Shown here one piece after another: positions 27,525 through 35,914 of a stretch of 64,000 nucleotides of DNA. The notes below the pieces were generated by a model that did not search any database, had not been told where the DNA came from, and saw only the letters and a list, made by a program, of their open reading frames with translations. The DNA is from Terriglobia bacterium (GTDB lineage Bacteria; Acidobacteriota; Terriglobia; Terriglobales; Acidobacteriaceae): positions 94,921 to 158,920 of the forward strand of contig JAIQFH010000009.1 of assembly GCA_020073385.1 (NCBI GenBank), given 5' to 3'. Within the stretch, counting starts at the first letter, position 1; each line of letters starts with the position of its first letter. Made by a program: the position numbers and the translations under genes.

Positions 27525-28334
27525 TCAGAGTCCTGAACGCCGATTCTCCGCCGCCGCCCACATACGCTCAGCGAACTGAGACAGGCGCCGCATCTCCAAG
27601 TCGGCAACCGTCCGATCATAGATTTCTGCTGGCGTTCCCGCAGCCGAGACCTGCAATAAAAGCCCCGCCTTCCGGTAGAACTCGATCAGCGGCGCGGTGC
27701 TGCGGTCGTAAGCCTCGAGCCGAACTTTGATCGACTCCGGCTTGTCGTCTTCGCGCTGAAACAGCACGCCATCGCAGCGGTCGCAGTGGCCTTCGACTTT
27801 CGAAGGCCGCTCCGTGATGTGATAGACAGCTTTGCACTTCTCGCACGTTCTACGGCCGCCTAGCCGAGCCACGATCTCGCTGGCGGGTAGTTCATAGTTC
27901 ACCACGGCGGTCAGCCCCAGCCCGTCCTGGTCCAGGAACTGCTTCAGCGATACCGCTTGCGTCAGGGTTCGCGGAAATCCATCGAGGATGAACCCTCCAG
28001 CGCAATGGAGGCATTCTCCGCGTTCCCGAACCATGTCCCACACAGTTGCATCCGGCACAAGCTCACCGCGACGCATGTATCCCAATGCTTCCTTCATGGC
28101 AGGCGTCTGCTCGCCCTCGCCTTGCGTTGCCGCCGCACGAAAAACATCGCCGGTGGACAGATGACATGCCAGCAAGCGCTGGTTCAGCAAATCGGCCTGG
28201 GTTCCCTTGCCAACGCCGGGTGCGCCCAGCAGGACGATCCTCCAGGGCAGGAATTGGCCGTTGGGGACGGTTTCGCATCGGGCAGAGGGACCTTGCAGCC
28301 ATGCAGCACGGGATGGCTTGTTGGGGACAGTCAT
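27525..28334 (-). CDS. adk: Adenylate kinase with zinc-type LID
   Basis: Interconverts ATP + AMP with 2 ADP. P-loop GAPGVGKGTQADLL starts near residue 37, LSTGDVFRAA and DGFPRTLTQA follow, and the LID holds a four-Cys zinc site, CEKC and CDRC, as in Gram-positive-type enzymes. The protein is 269 residues, about 50 longer than usual. Some 30 extra residues precede the P-loop, because no ATG lies near the normal start and the first usable codon is the ATG at 28334. The N-terminal coding DNA holds two similar stretches (TVPNKPS and TVPNGQF), so the extension may be repeat-derived. An alternative non-AUG start closer to the P-loop cannot be excluded. Confidence 0.9.
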   Translation of the reverse strand: MTVPNKPSRAAWLQGPSARCETVPNGQFLPWRIVLLGAPGVGKGTQADLLNQRLLACHLSTGDVFRAAATQGEGEQTPAMKEALGYMRRGELVPDATVWDMVRERGECLHCAGGFILDGFPRTLTQAVSLKQFLDQDGLGLTAVVNYELPASEIVARLGGRRTCEKCKAVYHITERPSKVEGHCDRCDGVLFQREDDKPESIKVRLEAYDRSTAPLIEFYRKAGLLLQVSAAGTPAEIYDRTVADLEMRRLSQFAERMWAAAENRRSGL

Positions 28335-28523
28335 GCCCTGACTGTAGGACCCACCCGCAGGGCTAGGCTGTGATGCGAATCACAGCCAGACGCTCCTGAG
28401 AGCACACATAGCACCCTATGGCCCAGTCGTGCCCCCTCCTCCCCGCCCCGTGCCATTGTTGTTCTGGGCAGTTTATTGCACCATGATTGCGACTTCTCGC
28501 AGACTCCCAGGTCAGCGAACAAA

Positions 28524-29366
28524 ATGATGGAATTAAGCCAAAGTCGGACCATGGCCCCCCGGGCTCCAATCGCCCCGGCCAATCAGCAATCCCGGTTGGT
28601 GATCGCGCTGGTCCTGTTGCTGGTCGCACTGGCCGCAGTCCTGATTAAGGACCGCCAGTTCTGGTTTGGCTCCGAATCCACCATCGTTGACGCCGACTAC
28701 GTCCAGCCGACGGCAGCACCCCAAGCGGTACCTGCGGCCACGACCCAGGCGGCAACCCAGTCTCCGACCAAACCGGCGGTAACGACGACGACTCCTTCTG
28801 CTGCCCATGCCGCCAAGAAGCAGGTTGCAGCCGCAGGTCCCTCGATTCAGACGAAACCCGCCGATGCTCCGGCGGTGGTCTCTAACCGCACCGTGTTGCC
28901 TCCACTGGACGTGGAAGTGGTCGCCGGCGACTCACATCACAAGGTTCACCCGGGAAGCAACAGCAAGAAGCTTGAGATTACGAATCCGGCCGCTTCAGTA
29001 GCCCGGCAAGCCGCCCCGGTAGCAGCACCCGCCACTAACGCCGCAGAGCGTGAGCGCCTGGCCGAGGCCATCCCGCCGTCCTACCCGCCCTTGGCGCAGC
29101 ACATGAATGTGCAGGGATCGGTTGTTCTTGAGGCGTTGATCGGGGCCGATGGATATGTCCAGAATCTACGCAAACTGAGCGGACCTGCGATCCTCTCGAC
29201 AGCCGCGGAGCAAGCCGTCCGCGGATGGAAGTTCAAGCCTGTCTACCAGAATGGGCAGGCAGTCGAAACCCGCGCCACGATCACGGTCAACTTCACGATA
29301 AAGGTATCCGACAGCGTACCCAATACCACGCTGGCCGAGAACAACGACGTAACTATCAGCCAATAA
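28524..29366 (+). CDS. TonB-family protein
   Basis: About 280 residues. A single membrane segment (about 20-40, LVIALVLLLVALAAVL) is followed by a long Ala/Thr/Pro-rich periplasmic region and a TonB C-terminal domain (about 185-270): YPPLAQHMNVQGSVVLEALI, VQNLRKLSGPAILSTAAEQAV and RGWKFKPVYQNGQAVE. It probably transmits proton-motive energy from an ExbBD motor to outer-membrane receptors, or acts as a stand-alone member of the family; no exbBD is adjacent. I prefer the ATG at 28524; an upstream TTG at 28476 is possible. It is divergent from adk. Confidence 0.8.
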   Translation: MMELSQSRTMAPRAPIAPANQQSRLVIALVLLLVALAAVLIKDRQFWFGSESTIVDADYVQPTAAPQAVPAATTQAATQSPTKPAVTTTTPSAAHAAKKQVAAAGPSIQTKPADAPAVVSNRTVLPPLDVEVVAGDSHHKVHPGSNSKKLEITNPAASVARQAAPVAAPATNAAERERLAEAIPPSYPPLAQHMNVQGSVVLEALIGADGYVQNLRKLSGPAILSTAAEQAVRGWKFKPVYQNGQAVETRATITVNFTIKVSDSVPNTTLAENNDVTISQ

Positions 29367-29410
29367 CGTTTCTTAGCCTTTAGGTCGTCAAAGTTTGAGT
29401 GGTGAAGTGT

Positions 29411-29492
29411 GAGCCATGAGTTGTGAGCATTGAGCGGCGAGTACTAAGCGGTGACTCCCAAAGTTTTACTCATTGCTCACTACTCATGGCTC
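29411..29492. repeat. TGAGC-rich imperfect hairpin between tonB-like gene and recN
   Basis: GAGCCATGAGT (29411-29421) pairs perfectly with ACTCATGGCTC (29482-29492). The text between and around is built from repeated TGAGC/TGAGT and its complement GCTCA/ACTCA (for example GTGAGCATTGAG and ACTCATTGCTCAC), so most of 29400-29510 can fold. Both flanking genes end here, and it may serve as a bidirectional terminator or a mobile miniature element. Confidence 0.6.
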
Positions 29493-29520
29493 GTTGTTTA
29501 TTGCTCATCACTGACGATGA

Positions 29521-31269
29521 TCAGGCATTGGCCTTGATCATCTGCTCGGCGTGCTTGCGCGAGGTTTCGGTGAGTTTGGCTCCGCTGAGCATGCGGGCAA
29601 CTTCCTCGGTACGCTCTTCGCCAGTCACAGGACGAATGCTGGTCCGGGTGCGCCCGCCATGTTCTTTCTTTTCGATCACAAAATGCTGATCGCCGAAGGT
29701 GGCGATCTGCGGCAGATGCGTCACGCAAAGCACTTGATTCGAGCGGGCCAGCGACTTCAGCTTCTTTCCGACCGCCTCAGCCGCTCGCCCGCCAATCCCG
29801 GTATCGATCTCATCGAACACCAAAGTCTTCTGGGTGCCCCATCCTTGTCGCGTTTTTTGCAGAGACAGGGCCGCCCTGAGCGAAGTCGAAGGGGTGGGGG
29901 TTTTGACTTCCTTCCCGCCCTCCACGCATGCCTTCAGCGCCAGCATCACCCGGGATAACTCCCCACCGGAAGCAATGTGCTCCAGTTGGCGCATCGGCTC
30001 ACCCGGATTGGTCGAAATCATGTACACGACCTGGTCGATCCCCGACGCCGTCCATTCCCGCTCTTCTTCCGACGTCGTTTTCTGAATGCGGAATGTCGAC
30101 TTCATCGCCAGATCGTTGATCTCAGCTTCGACGAGTTTCTCCAATTTGCGCGCAGCATCGGCTCGCTTCTTCGAGAGCGTTCTCGCGGCCTTCAGATACT
30201 CGTTTGCCGCCTCAGCCAACTCACCCTGCAGTTGCCGCAGGATTTCGTCCTTGTTCTCAACCTCGGCAAGCTTGCGGGAAACATCCGCGCCAAATTGAAT
30301 TACCTCGTCAAGCGTTGGCCCATACTTCCGCTTCAACCGATCGAGCAAAGCCAGCCGGTCCTCCACTTGCGCCAGATGCTCCGGTGAGGCCTGAATTCCT
30401 CCAGCGTAATCGCGCAGCGTGGCGCCCACATCTTCCACACTGATGCGCGCTGACTCCAGCGCGGCCAACGCATCCTGAAACTTGGGCTCGTAGCGCGCTA
30501 ACTCCTCGACCTGCTTCTGTGCCCCGCGCAGCGAAGTCGCCGTCGAACCATTGCCTTCGTATAGCAGATCAAAGGCATTCATCGCCGCGCTGTAAATCTT
30601 CTCGGCATTGGCGAGCACGCGCTTCTCGGCTTCCAGCCGCTCGTCTTCCCCGCTCTGCAGCCGGGCCTCTTCAATCTCACGCTTCTGGAAGGTCCACAAG
30701 TCGACCAGCCGCAATTTGTCTTGCTCGCCGCGCTCCAGTTCCTCGATGCGCGTGCGAATCTCCTTCCACGCGGCGTAAGCGGCCGACACCGACTCGATCT
30801 CGCTGCCGGCGAATGCATCCAGCAACTCCAGCCGCGCCGGTCCGTCAAACGAAAGGATGGATTCGTTTTGTGCGTGGATGATTGCCAAGTGAGGCGCCAG
30901 CAGTTTCAGCACCGACACGGTGGCGGGCTGATTATTGACGAACACTCGCCCCTTGCCACCCGACGCGATCTCGCGCCGCAGAATCAGCGAGCCGTCATCC
31001 GACTCATCCAATCCGTTGGCGTCGAGGATCTTCTCGAGCGCTTTCTCGGCTTTGCCTTCCGCCTCGAAAACGGCAGCGATCACGGCCCGCTCCGCCCCCG
31101 ACCGGATGACCTCCGTCGAAGCTTTTTCGCCAAGCAGGAGCGCCAGTGCATCGATCAGAATCGACTTCCCCGCCCCGGTTTCGCCGGTCAGCAGGTTCAA
31201 TCCCGGGCCAAACTCCACCACCAGGTTGTCGATGACCGCGTAGTTCTCGAGCCGAAGTTCAGTCAGCAC
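29521..31269 (-). CDS. recN: DNA repair protein RecN with a 24-residue insertion
   Basis: SMC-like ATPase for double-strand break repair, 582 residues. It has Walker A GETGAGKS at about 29-36, long coiled-coil arms (about 160-420), the signature region ASGGELSRVMLALK and Walker B LVFDEIDTGIGG, then VTHLPQIATFGDQHF. Between the signature helix and Walker B, where relatives have about a dozen residues, this one has an extra 24, from TPTPSTSLRAALS to WGTQ (29830-29901), encoded by a repeat-like sequence. The frame is kept. The insert falls in a surface loop position, so activity may be retained. Confidence 0.94.
   Translation of the reverse strand: MLTELRLENYAVIDNLVVEFGPGLNLLTGETGAGKSILIDALALLLGEKASTEVIRSGAERAVIAAVFEAEGKAEKALEKILDANGLDESDDGSLILRREIASGGKGRVFVNNQPATVSVLKLLAPHLAIIHAQNESILSFDGPARLELLDAFAGSEIESVSAAYAAWKEIRTRIEELERGEQDKLRLVDLWTFQKREIEEARLQSGEDERLEAEKRVLANAEKIYSAAMNAFDLLYEGNGSTATSLRGAQKQVEELARYEPKFQDALAALESARISVEDVGATLRDYAGGIQASPEHLAQVEDRLALLDRLKRKYGPTLDEVIQFGADVSRKLAEVENKDEILRQLQGELAEAANEYLKAARTLSKKRADAARKLEKLVEAEINDLAMKSTFRIQKTTSEEEREWTASGIDQVVYMISTNPGEPMRQLEHIASGGELSRVMLALKACVEGGKEVKTPTPSTSLRAALSLQKTRQGWGTQKTLVFDEIDTGIGGRAAEAVGKKLKSLARSNQVLCVTHLPQIATFGDQHFVIEKKEHGGRTRTSIRPVTGEERTEEVARMLSGAKLTETSRKHAEQMIKANA
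29830..29901 (-). repeat. Repeat-like in-frame insertion inside recN
   Basis: 72 nt, an exact multiple of three, coding the 24 extra RecN residues. It includes CCTTCGACTTCGCTCAGG on the minus strand, close to the constant arms (CCTTCGACTCCG and CTCAGGATGAC) of the repeats at 33604, 35669, 35832 and 48909. Bounded by C/G-rich runs. A coding copy of a normally intergenic repeat. Confidence 0.6.
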
Positions 31270-31316
31270 AAGCAGTCCCAGGAAAGCGTAAGTCAGCGCA
31301 GCATAGCATGAAACCG

Positions 31317-31366
31317 TAGCGGCGGCGGGACGCCCTCACGACGGGCCGGCGAGACGCCGGCGCTAC
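31317..31366. repeat. GTAGCGGCGG...CCGGCGCTAC palindromic repeat
   Basis: GTAGCGGCGGCG (31317-31328) and CGCCGGCGCTAC (31355-31366) pair over 12 bases with one mismatch. It lies in the 138-nt gap between the divergent recN and dehydrogenase genes, so it could affect promoters of both. It is unlike the other repeat families in this window. Confidence 0.6.
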
Positions 31367-31407
31367 GTTGAACCAAACTCCTTGCTATCATCATCTAAGA
31401 TTCTTCC

Positions 31408-32532
31408 ATGGCCATTGCCGGACAGTACTCGGTCGAAACCGATTCACGGTCGATCCCTGCAGCAATGCAAGCCGCAGTCTACCGTGGCGTCAATGATGTC
31501 CGCCTCGAAACCGTCCCCGTCCCCAAGATCGGACCGGGTGAGATGCTCGTCCGCGTCCATTCCTGCGGCGTGTGCGGCACTGACCTGAAAAAAATCTCTA
31601 CGGGCTCCCATTCGGCCCCGCGCATCTTTGGACACGAAACGTCGGGTGTCGTCGCCACGGTCGGCAAGGACGTTACCGAATACCGGCCGGGCGACCGGGT
31701 CATGGTCTTCCACCACATTCCCTGCCGCGAGTGTTTCTATTGCCGGAACAAGACCTTCGCCCAGTGCGCCACCTATAAGAAAGTTGGCTGCACGGCCGGA
31801 TTTGAGCCTTCCGGCGGAGGTTTCGCCGAATACGTTCGCGTGATGGACTGGATCGTTCAGTACGGTACCGTCCGCATTCCTGAGAGTGTTTCCTTCGAAC
31901 AGGCCTGTTTTGTCGAGCCGGTAAATACTTGTCTCAAGGGCATATACGCCATGAATCTTCGGCCCGGCGAGACTGTCCTTACCATTGGCCAGGGACCCAT
32001 CGGCATCATATTGAGCGTGTTGGCGAAACGAGCAGGGGCTACCTTAATTACTTCCGATTTGTATCCCGAGAGGCTTAAAATAGGGTCAAGTTTCGGACTA
32101 GACCTTACAATTGAAGCTTCGCGGACAAATGTGGTCGAGCGCGTCCGCGAACTAACCCAGGGGCGCGGCGCCGATGCGGTCATTCTTGCCGTCGGCGGAA
32201 ACTCCCTGATTCGTACTGCGATGGACGCGGCCCGTCCAGGTGGTCGCATTTTGCTATTTGCACAGACACAGCACGGGGAGGCAGTGATCGATCCTGCCGC
32301 AATCTGTGTCGACGAGAAGGCTTTAGTGGGGTCCTACAGCGCATCAGTCGACTTGCAGAAAGAGTCGGTTGGCTTTGTCATGAATCGCGAGATGGATTTG
32401 GAACGGCTGATCAGCCACCGCTTCCCTTTATCCGAAATCACGGAGGCGATCGATCTGGCCGCTCATCCGCAACCGTCGTCCATGAAGGTTGTGATTCAGC
32501 CCGGTAGTTTGTGGGAAGGAACTCAGCAGTGA
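31408..32532 (+). CDS. Zinc-dependent medium-chain dehydrogenase (first of a pair)
   Basis: A 374-residue alcohol/polyol dehydrogenase family enzyme. Catalytic zinc residues are in CGVCGTDLKKI and FGHETSGVV with Glu in the VEPVNTC segment; the structural zinc site is the four-Cys run CRECFYCRNKTFAQC. The NAD(P) motif is GQGPIGIIL near 195. It may oxidise a sugar, polyol, threonine or alcohol; the substrate cannot be read from the sequence. An internal ATG at residue 20 (MQAAVYRG) is where most relatives begin, so the true start may be there. It overlaps the next gene by 4 nt (GTGA). Confidence 0.85.
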   Translation: MAIAGQYSVETDSRSIPAAMQAAVYRGVNDVRLETVPVPKIGPGEMLVRVHSCGVCGTDLKKISTGSHSAPRIFGHETSGVVATVGKDVTEYRPGDRVMVFHHIPCRECFYCRNKTFAQCATYKKVGCTAGFEPSGGGFAEYVRVMDWIVQYGTVRIPESVSFEQACFVEPVNTCLKGIYAMNLRPGETVLTIGQGPIGIILSVLAKRAGATLITSDLYPERLKIGSSFGLDLTIEASRTNVVERVRELTQGRGADAVILAVGGNSLIRTAMDAARPGGRILLFAQTQHGEAVIDPAAICVDEKALVGSYSASVDLQKESVGFVMNREMDLERLISHRFPLSEITEAIDLAAHPQPSSMKVVIQPGSLWEGTQQ

Positions 32533-33578
32533 ACGGAAAAATGACGGCCGCCGTCCTGTACGGCAAAGAAGACCTCAAGATCGAAAAAGTACCCATCCCG
32601 CGTGTCGGCGATGGTGAGGTTCTTGTTAAAGTTCAGGTCGCCTTGACCTGCGGCACCGATCTCAAGGTGTACCAGCGCGGCTATCACGCGCGCATGATCG
32701 TGCCTCCCGCGCTTTTCGGCCACGAACTCGCTGGCGTCGTTGAGGAGGTGGGCGCTAACGTCAACGGCTTCAAGAAAGGCATGCGCGTCGTTGCCCTCAA
32801 CTCCGCGCCCTGCCAGATGTGCTTCTACTGCTCCAAGCACCAGGAAAACCTCTGCGAAGACCTCCTCTTCAACAATGGCGCCTATGCCGAGTACATTCGT
32901 GTGCCGCGCCGCATTGTCGAAGCGAATATGCTGGTCATTCCTTCAAATGTCAGCTTTGAAGATGCTGCGATGACTGAGCCCCTCGCATGCGTACTTCGCG
33001 GCCTGCATGAAACTGGAGTTGAGATCGGCGACACGGTCGCGATTCTCGGCGGCGGCCCGATCGGCCTCATGTTCGTTCAAGTTGCTCGCGCCATAGGCTG
33101 CAACGTCATCTCCGTCGTGAAGCGTGATGGACAGGTAGAAGCCGCCCGCCAAATGGGCGCCCACGAAATCATTCAGACCACCAAGACGGCAAACGTTGTG
33201 GATGCCGTCCGCGCGCTCTCCCCGCAAAAGCGCGGCTGCGATGTCGTCATCGAAGCTGTCGGCAAACCAGAAGCCTGGGAGTGGGCCGTCGACATGGTCC
33301 GCAAAGGCGGCACTGTCAACTTCTTCGGCGGATGCGCCAGCGGAACCAAGGTGCAGCTTGAGACGAATCGTTTGCACTACTCCGAAATCACGCTGAAAGC
33401 CACTTTCCATCACACGCCGGAAACCGTGCGCCGGGCCTTCGGTTTGATTGCCGCTAAGAAGATTCGTCCGACCGACTACATTACCGGCGAGGCGCCCCTG
33501 TCGCGCCTGCAGCAGGTCCTCCGTCACATGCTGAACCGCGGAGGCGATATCAAGACGGCCATCATCCCAGGACACTGA
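32529..33578 (+). CDS. Zinc-dependent medium-chain dehydrogenase (second of a pair)
   Basis: A 349-residue paralogue of the preceding enzyme. It has CGTDLKVY and FGHELAGVVEEVG for the catalytic zinc, the structural zinc site CQMCFYCSKHQENLC, and GGGPIGLMFVQ for the dinucleotide. I start it at the GTG of the overlapping GTGA, which follows GGAAGGA at suitable spacing; an ATG four codons later is the alternative. Coupled translation of two such enzymes suggests two steps, or two subunits, of one oxidation route. The neighbouring hpnCDE genes are close but no known hopanoid step needs them. Confidence 0.85.
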   Translation: MNGKMTAAVLYGKEDLKIEKVPIPRVGDGEVLVKVQVALTCGTDLKVYQRGYHARMIVPPALFGHELAGVVEEVGANVNGFKKGMRVVALNSAPCQMCFYCSKHQENLCEDLLFNNGAYAEYIRVPRRIVEANMLVIPSNVSFEDAAMTEPLACVLRGLHETGVEIGDTVAILGGGPIGLMFVQVARAIGCNVISVVKRDGQVEAARQMGAHEIIQTTKTANVVDAVRALSPQKRGCDVVIEAVGKPEAWEWAVDMVRKGGTVNFFGGCASGTKVQLETNRLHYSEITLKATFHHTPETVRRAFGLIAAKKIRPTDYITGEAPLSRLQQVLRHMLNRGGDIKTAIIPGH

Positions 33579-33603
33579 GTGGATGGAGACGCCCTCGATG
33601 CTC

Positions 33604-33667
33604 TGTCATCCTGAGCGGAGTATGGCGGTGAGCGAAGCGAACCGCGATACGGAGTCGAAGGATCCCT
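33604..33667 (+). repeat. Constant-arm/variable-core repeat, copy A
   Basis: Begins TGTCATCCTGAGCGGAG and ends CGGAGTCGAAGGATCCCT, with a different core (GGCGGTGAGCGAAGCGAACCG) that itself can fold. It lies between the dehydrogenase pair and hpnC. Confidence 0.7.
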
Positions 33668-33756
33668 GCCCTGCCAGTACTGCTGTGAGTGCGTGGGGGA
33701 ATTCTCACTATGTCATTGAAAGTGAGTTCGCGTGAAATCGTGAGACGAGATCAGGG

Positions 33757-34722
33757 ATGACCCAAGTCGCGACACCAAACCGGCAGTTCTCCACTCCCGC
33801 TGCCCTCGGCTGGAGTCGGCTCCCCGCGGCCTACGCGATTCCGGCCACCGCGCCTTCGCCCGACGAAGCCCGCGCATACTGTGCTCGGCTGGCCCGGACG
33901 CATTACGAGAATTTTTCAGTAGCCAGTTGGTTCCTTCCCCGCCGCCTGCGCCAGCATTTCTTCAACATCTACGCATATTGCCGTATCTCTGACGATCTCG
34001 GTGACGAAGTTGGAGACACCACCGCCTCCCTCGAACTTCTCGACCAGTGGCAGCGCGAGCTCGAGGCCTGTTACGAAGGCTCGCCAAAACATCCTGTGTT
34101 CGTGGCGTTGGCTGAAACCGTTCGCCAGTTCGACATTCCCAGGCACGAATTCTCTGATCTGCTGAGCGCCTTCCGCCAGGACCAGACGGTCACACGCTTC
34201 GATACCTTCAATGATGTTCTGGCGTACTGCCATTATTCGGCGAATCCGGTCGGCCATCTCGTTCTCTATCTATGCGGGTACCGCGACCCCGAACGCCAGC
34301 AACTCTCGGACTTCACCTGCACCGCGCTGCAACTGGCGAATTTCTGGCAAGACGTCAGCGTCGATTACGCGAAGGACCGGGTTTATCTGCCGCTCGAAGA
34401 TCTTAGGCGCTTCGGTGTGACCGAAGATGACATTGCGCGCGACCAGAACACGCCGGCCTTTCGCGAAATGATGAAGTTTGAAGTCGAGCGCGCCCGTGAC
34501 TGGTTCCGTCAGGGGCTACCTCTGTTGGGCAAGGTCGACCGCGAACTCGCTGTTGATCTCGATCTCTTCAGCCGCGGTGGCATGGAAATCCTCAACGCCA
34601 TCGAGAAGCAGGACTACGCCGTGCTCGGCAATCGGCCAGCAATTTCCAAATCGCGCAAGTTGGCCCTGGTTGCCCATGCTGCTCTTGCCAAAATGTTCGG
34701 ACTCTCCGGAGGCGCGCGATGA
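33757..34722 (+). CDS. hpnC: Squalene synthase-like HpnC (hydroxysqualene synthase)
   Basis: With HpnD, converts farnesyl diphosphate via presqualene diphosphate to hydroxysqualene. The 321-residue protein belongs to the trans-prenyl squalene/phytoene synthase family: NFSVASWFLPRRLRQHFFNIY near residue 50, the first aspartate-rich motif SDDLGDE at about 79-85 and the second, NFWQDVSVDYAKDR, near 200. Its end overlaps the start of hpnD by 4 nt (ATGA). HpnC is thought to act on presqualene diphosphate. Confidence 0.93.
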   Translation: MTQVATPNRQFSTPAALGWSRLPAAYAIPATAPSPDEARAYCARLARTHYENFSVASWFLPRRLRQHFFNIYAYCRISDDLGDEVGDTTASLELLDQWQRELEACYEGSPKHPVFVALAETVRQFDIPRHEFSDLLSAFRQDQTVTRFDTFNDVLAYCHYSANPVGHLVLYLCGYRDPERQQLSDFTCTALQLANFWQDVSVDYAKDRVYLPLEDLRRFGVTEDDIARDQNTPAFREMMKFEVERARDWFRQGLPLLGKVDRELAVDLDLFSRGGMEILNAIEKQDYAVLGNRPAISKSRKLALVAHAALAKMFGLSGGAR

Positions 34723-35654
34723 GCGTCGGCGCGCAGCAGGTTCCGGTGCCGTGGACCCCTGCGCCGCCCCAACTCGTCATGGCGTATTCCGTGTGCAAAG
34801 GCATCACGCGGATGGCGGCGAAGAATTTCTACTACGCCTTCCTGGTCTTGCCCCGCCGCAAGCGCGAAGCCCTGTGTGCGGTATATGCCTTCATGCGGCG
34901 CTGCGACGACATTACCGATGATCCCAAACTCAGCCACGTCGAGCGCCGCCAGCAACTCGAAGCGTGGCTCGACGCGCTGCACCGGGCTCAACAAGGCAAT
35001 CCCACCGATGACGCGATCCTGCTGGCTCTGACTGACGCCCAGCGCCGCTACGCGATCCCCGCTGGTCTGCTCGACGAACTTGCGCACGGCACTGCCATGG
35101 ACGTGGAAGAGGCCGAGGCATCGATGCAAACTGGCTCCGGCGTCATCCATTACAGAACGTTTGAGGATCTCCGCCTCTACTGTTATCGCGTGGCATCGGT
35201 GGTCGGTCTGGTCTGCATCCATGTTTTCGGCTATCGCGATCCCGCGGCCGAGCCCCTCGCCGAGCATTGCGGCCTGGCTTTCCAGCTCACCAATATCATC
35301 CGCGACGTAAAAGAAGACGCGAGTCTCGGCCGCGTGTACCTGCCCGAAGAAGATCTGGAGAAATTCAGCCTGACGCTATCGGATGTGCTCGCGGTCTCGG
35401 ACCCGGCGCGACTTCGCCCGGTGCTAGCACTCGAAGCCGACCGCGCGCGCGAGTTCTATGCAGCCGGCGACAAATTGATCTCCTACATCTCGGAAGACAG
35501 TCAGCCGGCGCTTTGGGTGCTGATCAGCATCTACCGCGCCTTGCTCGAGAAGATCGCGCTGAAGCAGTACGACGTCTTCACCACGAGAGTGGCGCTGAGC
35601 AGGTGGGAGAAGCTGCGATTCCTGGGGAAAGGCTTCATGAGACGGCTGACATGA
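34719..35654 (+). CDS. hpnD: Presqualene diphosphate synthase HpnD
   Basis: Condenses two farnesyl diphosphates to presqualene diphosphate. The 311-residue protein carries NFYYAFLVLPRRKREALCAVY, the aspartate-rich motif RRCDDITDD near 67 and NIIRDVKEDASLGRVYLP near 195. It overlaps hpnC by 4 nt, so both are made together. hpnE follows after a 260-nt gap filled by two inverted repeat copies. Confidence 0.93.
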   Translation: MSVGAQQVPVPWTPAPPQLVMAYSVCKGITRMAAKNFYYAFLVLPRRKREALCAVYAFMRRCDDITDDPKLSHVERRQQLEAWLDALHRAQQGNPTDDAILLALTDAQRRYAIPAGLLDELAHGTAMDVEEAEASMQTGSGVIHYRTFEDLRLYCYRVASVVGLVCIHVFGYRDPAAEPLAEHCGLAFQLTNIIRDVKEDASLGRVYLPEEDLEKFSLTLSDVLAVSDPARLRPVLALEADRAREFYAAGDKLISYISEDSQPALWVLISIYRALLEKIALKQYDVFTTRVALSRWEKLRFLGKGFMRRLT

Positions 35655-35668
35655 GTTTCCCATCGACC

Positions 35669-35734
35669 TTGTCATCCTGAGCGGAGTGGATGCTTCGCGA
35701 ATGCGAAGCGTCCACGGAGTCGAAGGATCCCTTT
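35669..35734 (+). repeat. Constant-arm/variable-core repeat, copy B
   Basis: TTGTCATCCTGAGCGGAG at the left and CGGAGTCGAAGGATCCCT at the right, with core TGGATGCTTCGCGAATGCG forming a hairpin with its own other half. It lies right after hpnD and is inverted relative to copy C. Confidence 0.72.
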
Positions 35735-35774
35735 TACTAATCAGCGGTAATGAACTCATGAAGGAGTTCTAAAG

Positions 35775-35912
35775 ATGAAATTCGTCCCGGGGTCGAAACT
35801 CCCTTTGGCGTTCCGGCTGGTGTCAAGCAACAAGGGATCCTTCGACTCCGTTGTCGTTCGCTTCGCGAGCGACAACCTTGCTCAGGATGACAAGAACGAT
35901 CGATATCGATAG
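35775..35912 (+). CDS. Possible 45-codon leader ORF before hpnE
   Basis: ATG at 35775 preceded by AAGGAG (35761-35766, 8 nt spacing), reading MKFVPGSKLPLAFRLVSS and ending at TAG 35910-35912, two bases before the hpnE ATG. The second half is encoded by repeat copy C. hpnE has no ribosome site of its own, so ribosomes ending here could restart on hpnE. The peptide shows no family similarity that I recognise; coding status is unproven. Confidence 0.35.
   Translation: MKFVPGSKLPLAFRLVSSNKGSFDSVVVRFASDNLAQDDKNDRYR
35832..35894 (-). repeat. Constant-arm/variable-core repeat, copy C (inverted)
   Basis: Reads AAGGGATCCTTCGACTCCG then core TTGTCGTTCGCTTCGCGAGC and CTCAGGATGACAAG on the plus strand, which is the reverse complement of the A and B arms. 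With copy B it forms an inverted pair around 35735-35831. Confidence 0.72.
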
Positions 35913-35914
35913 AC

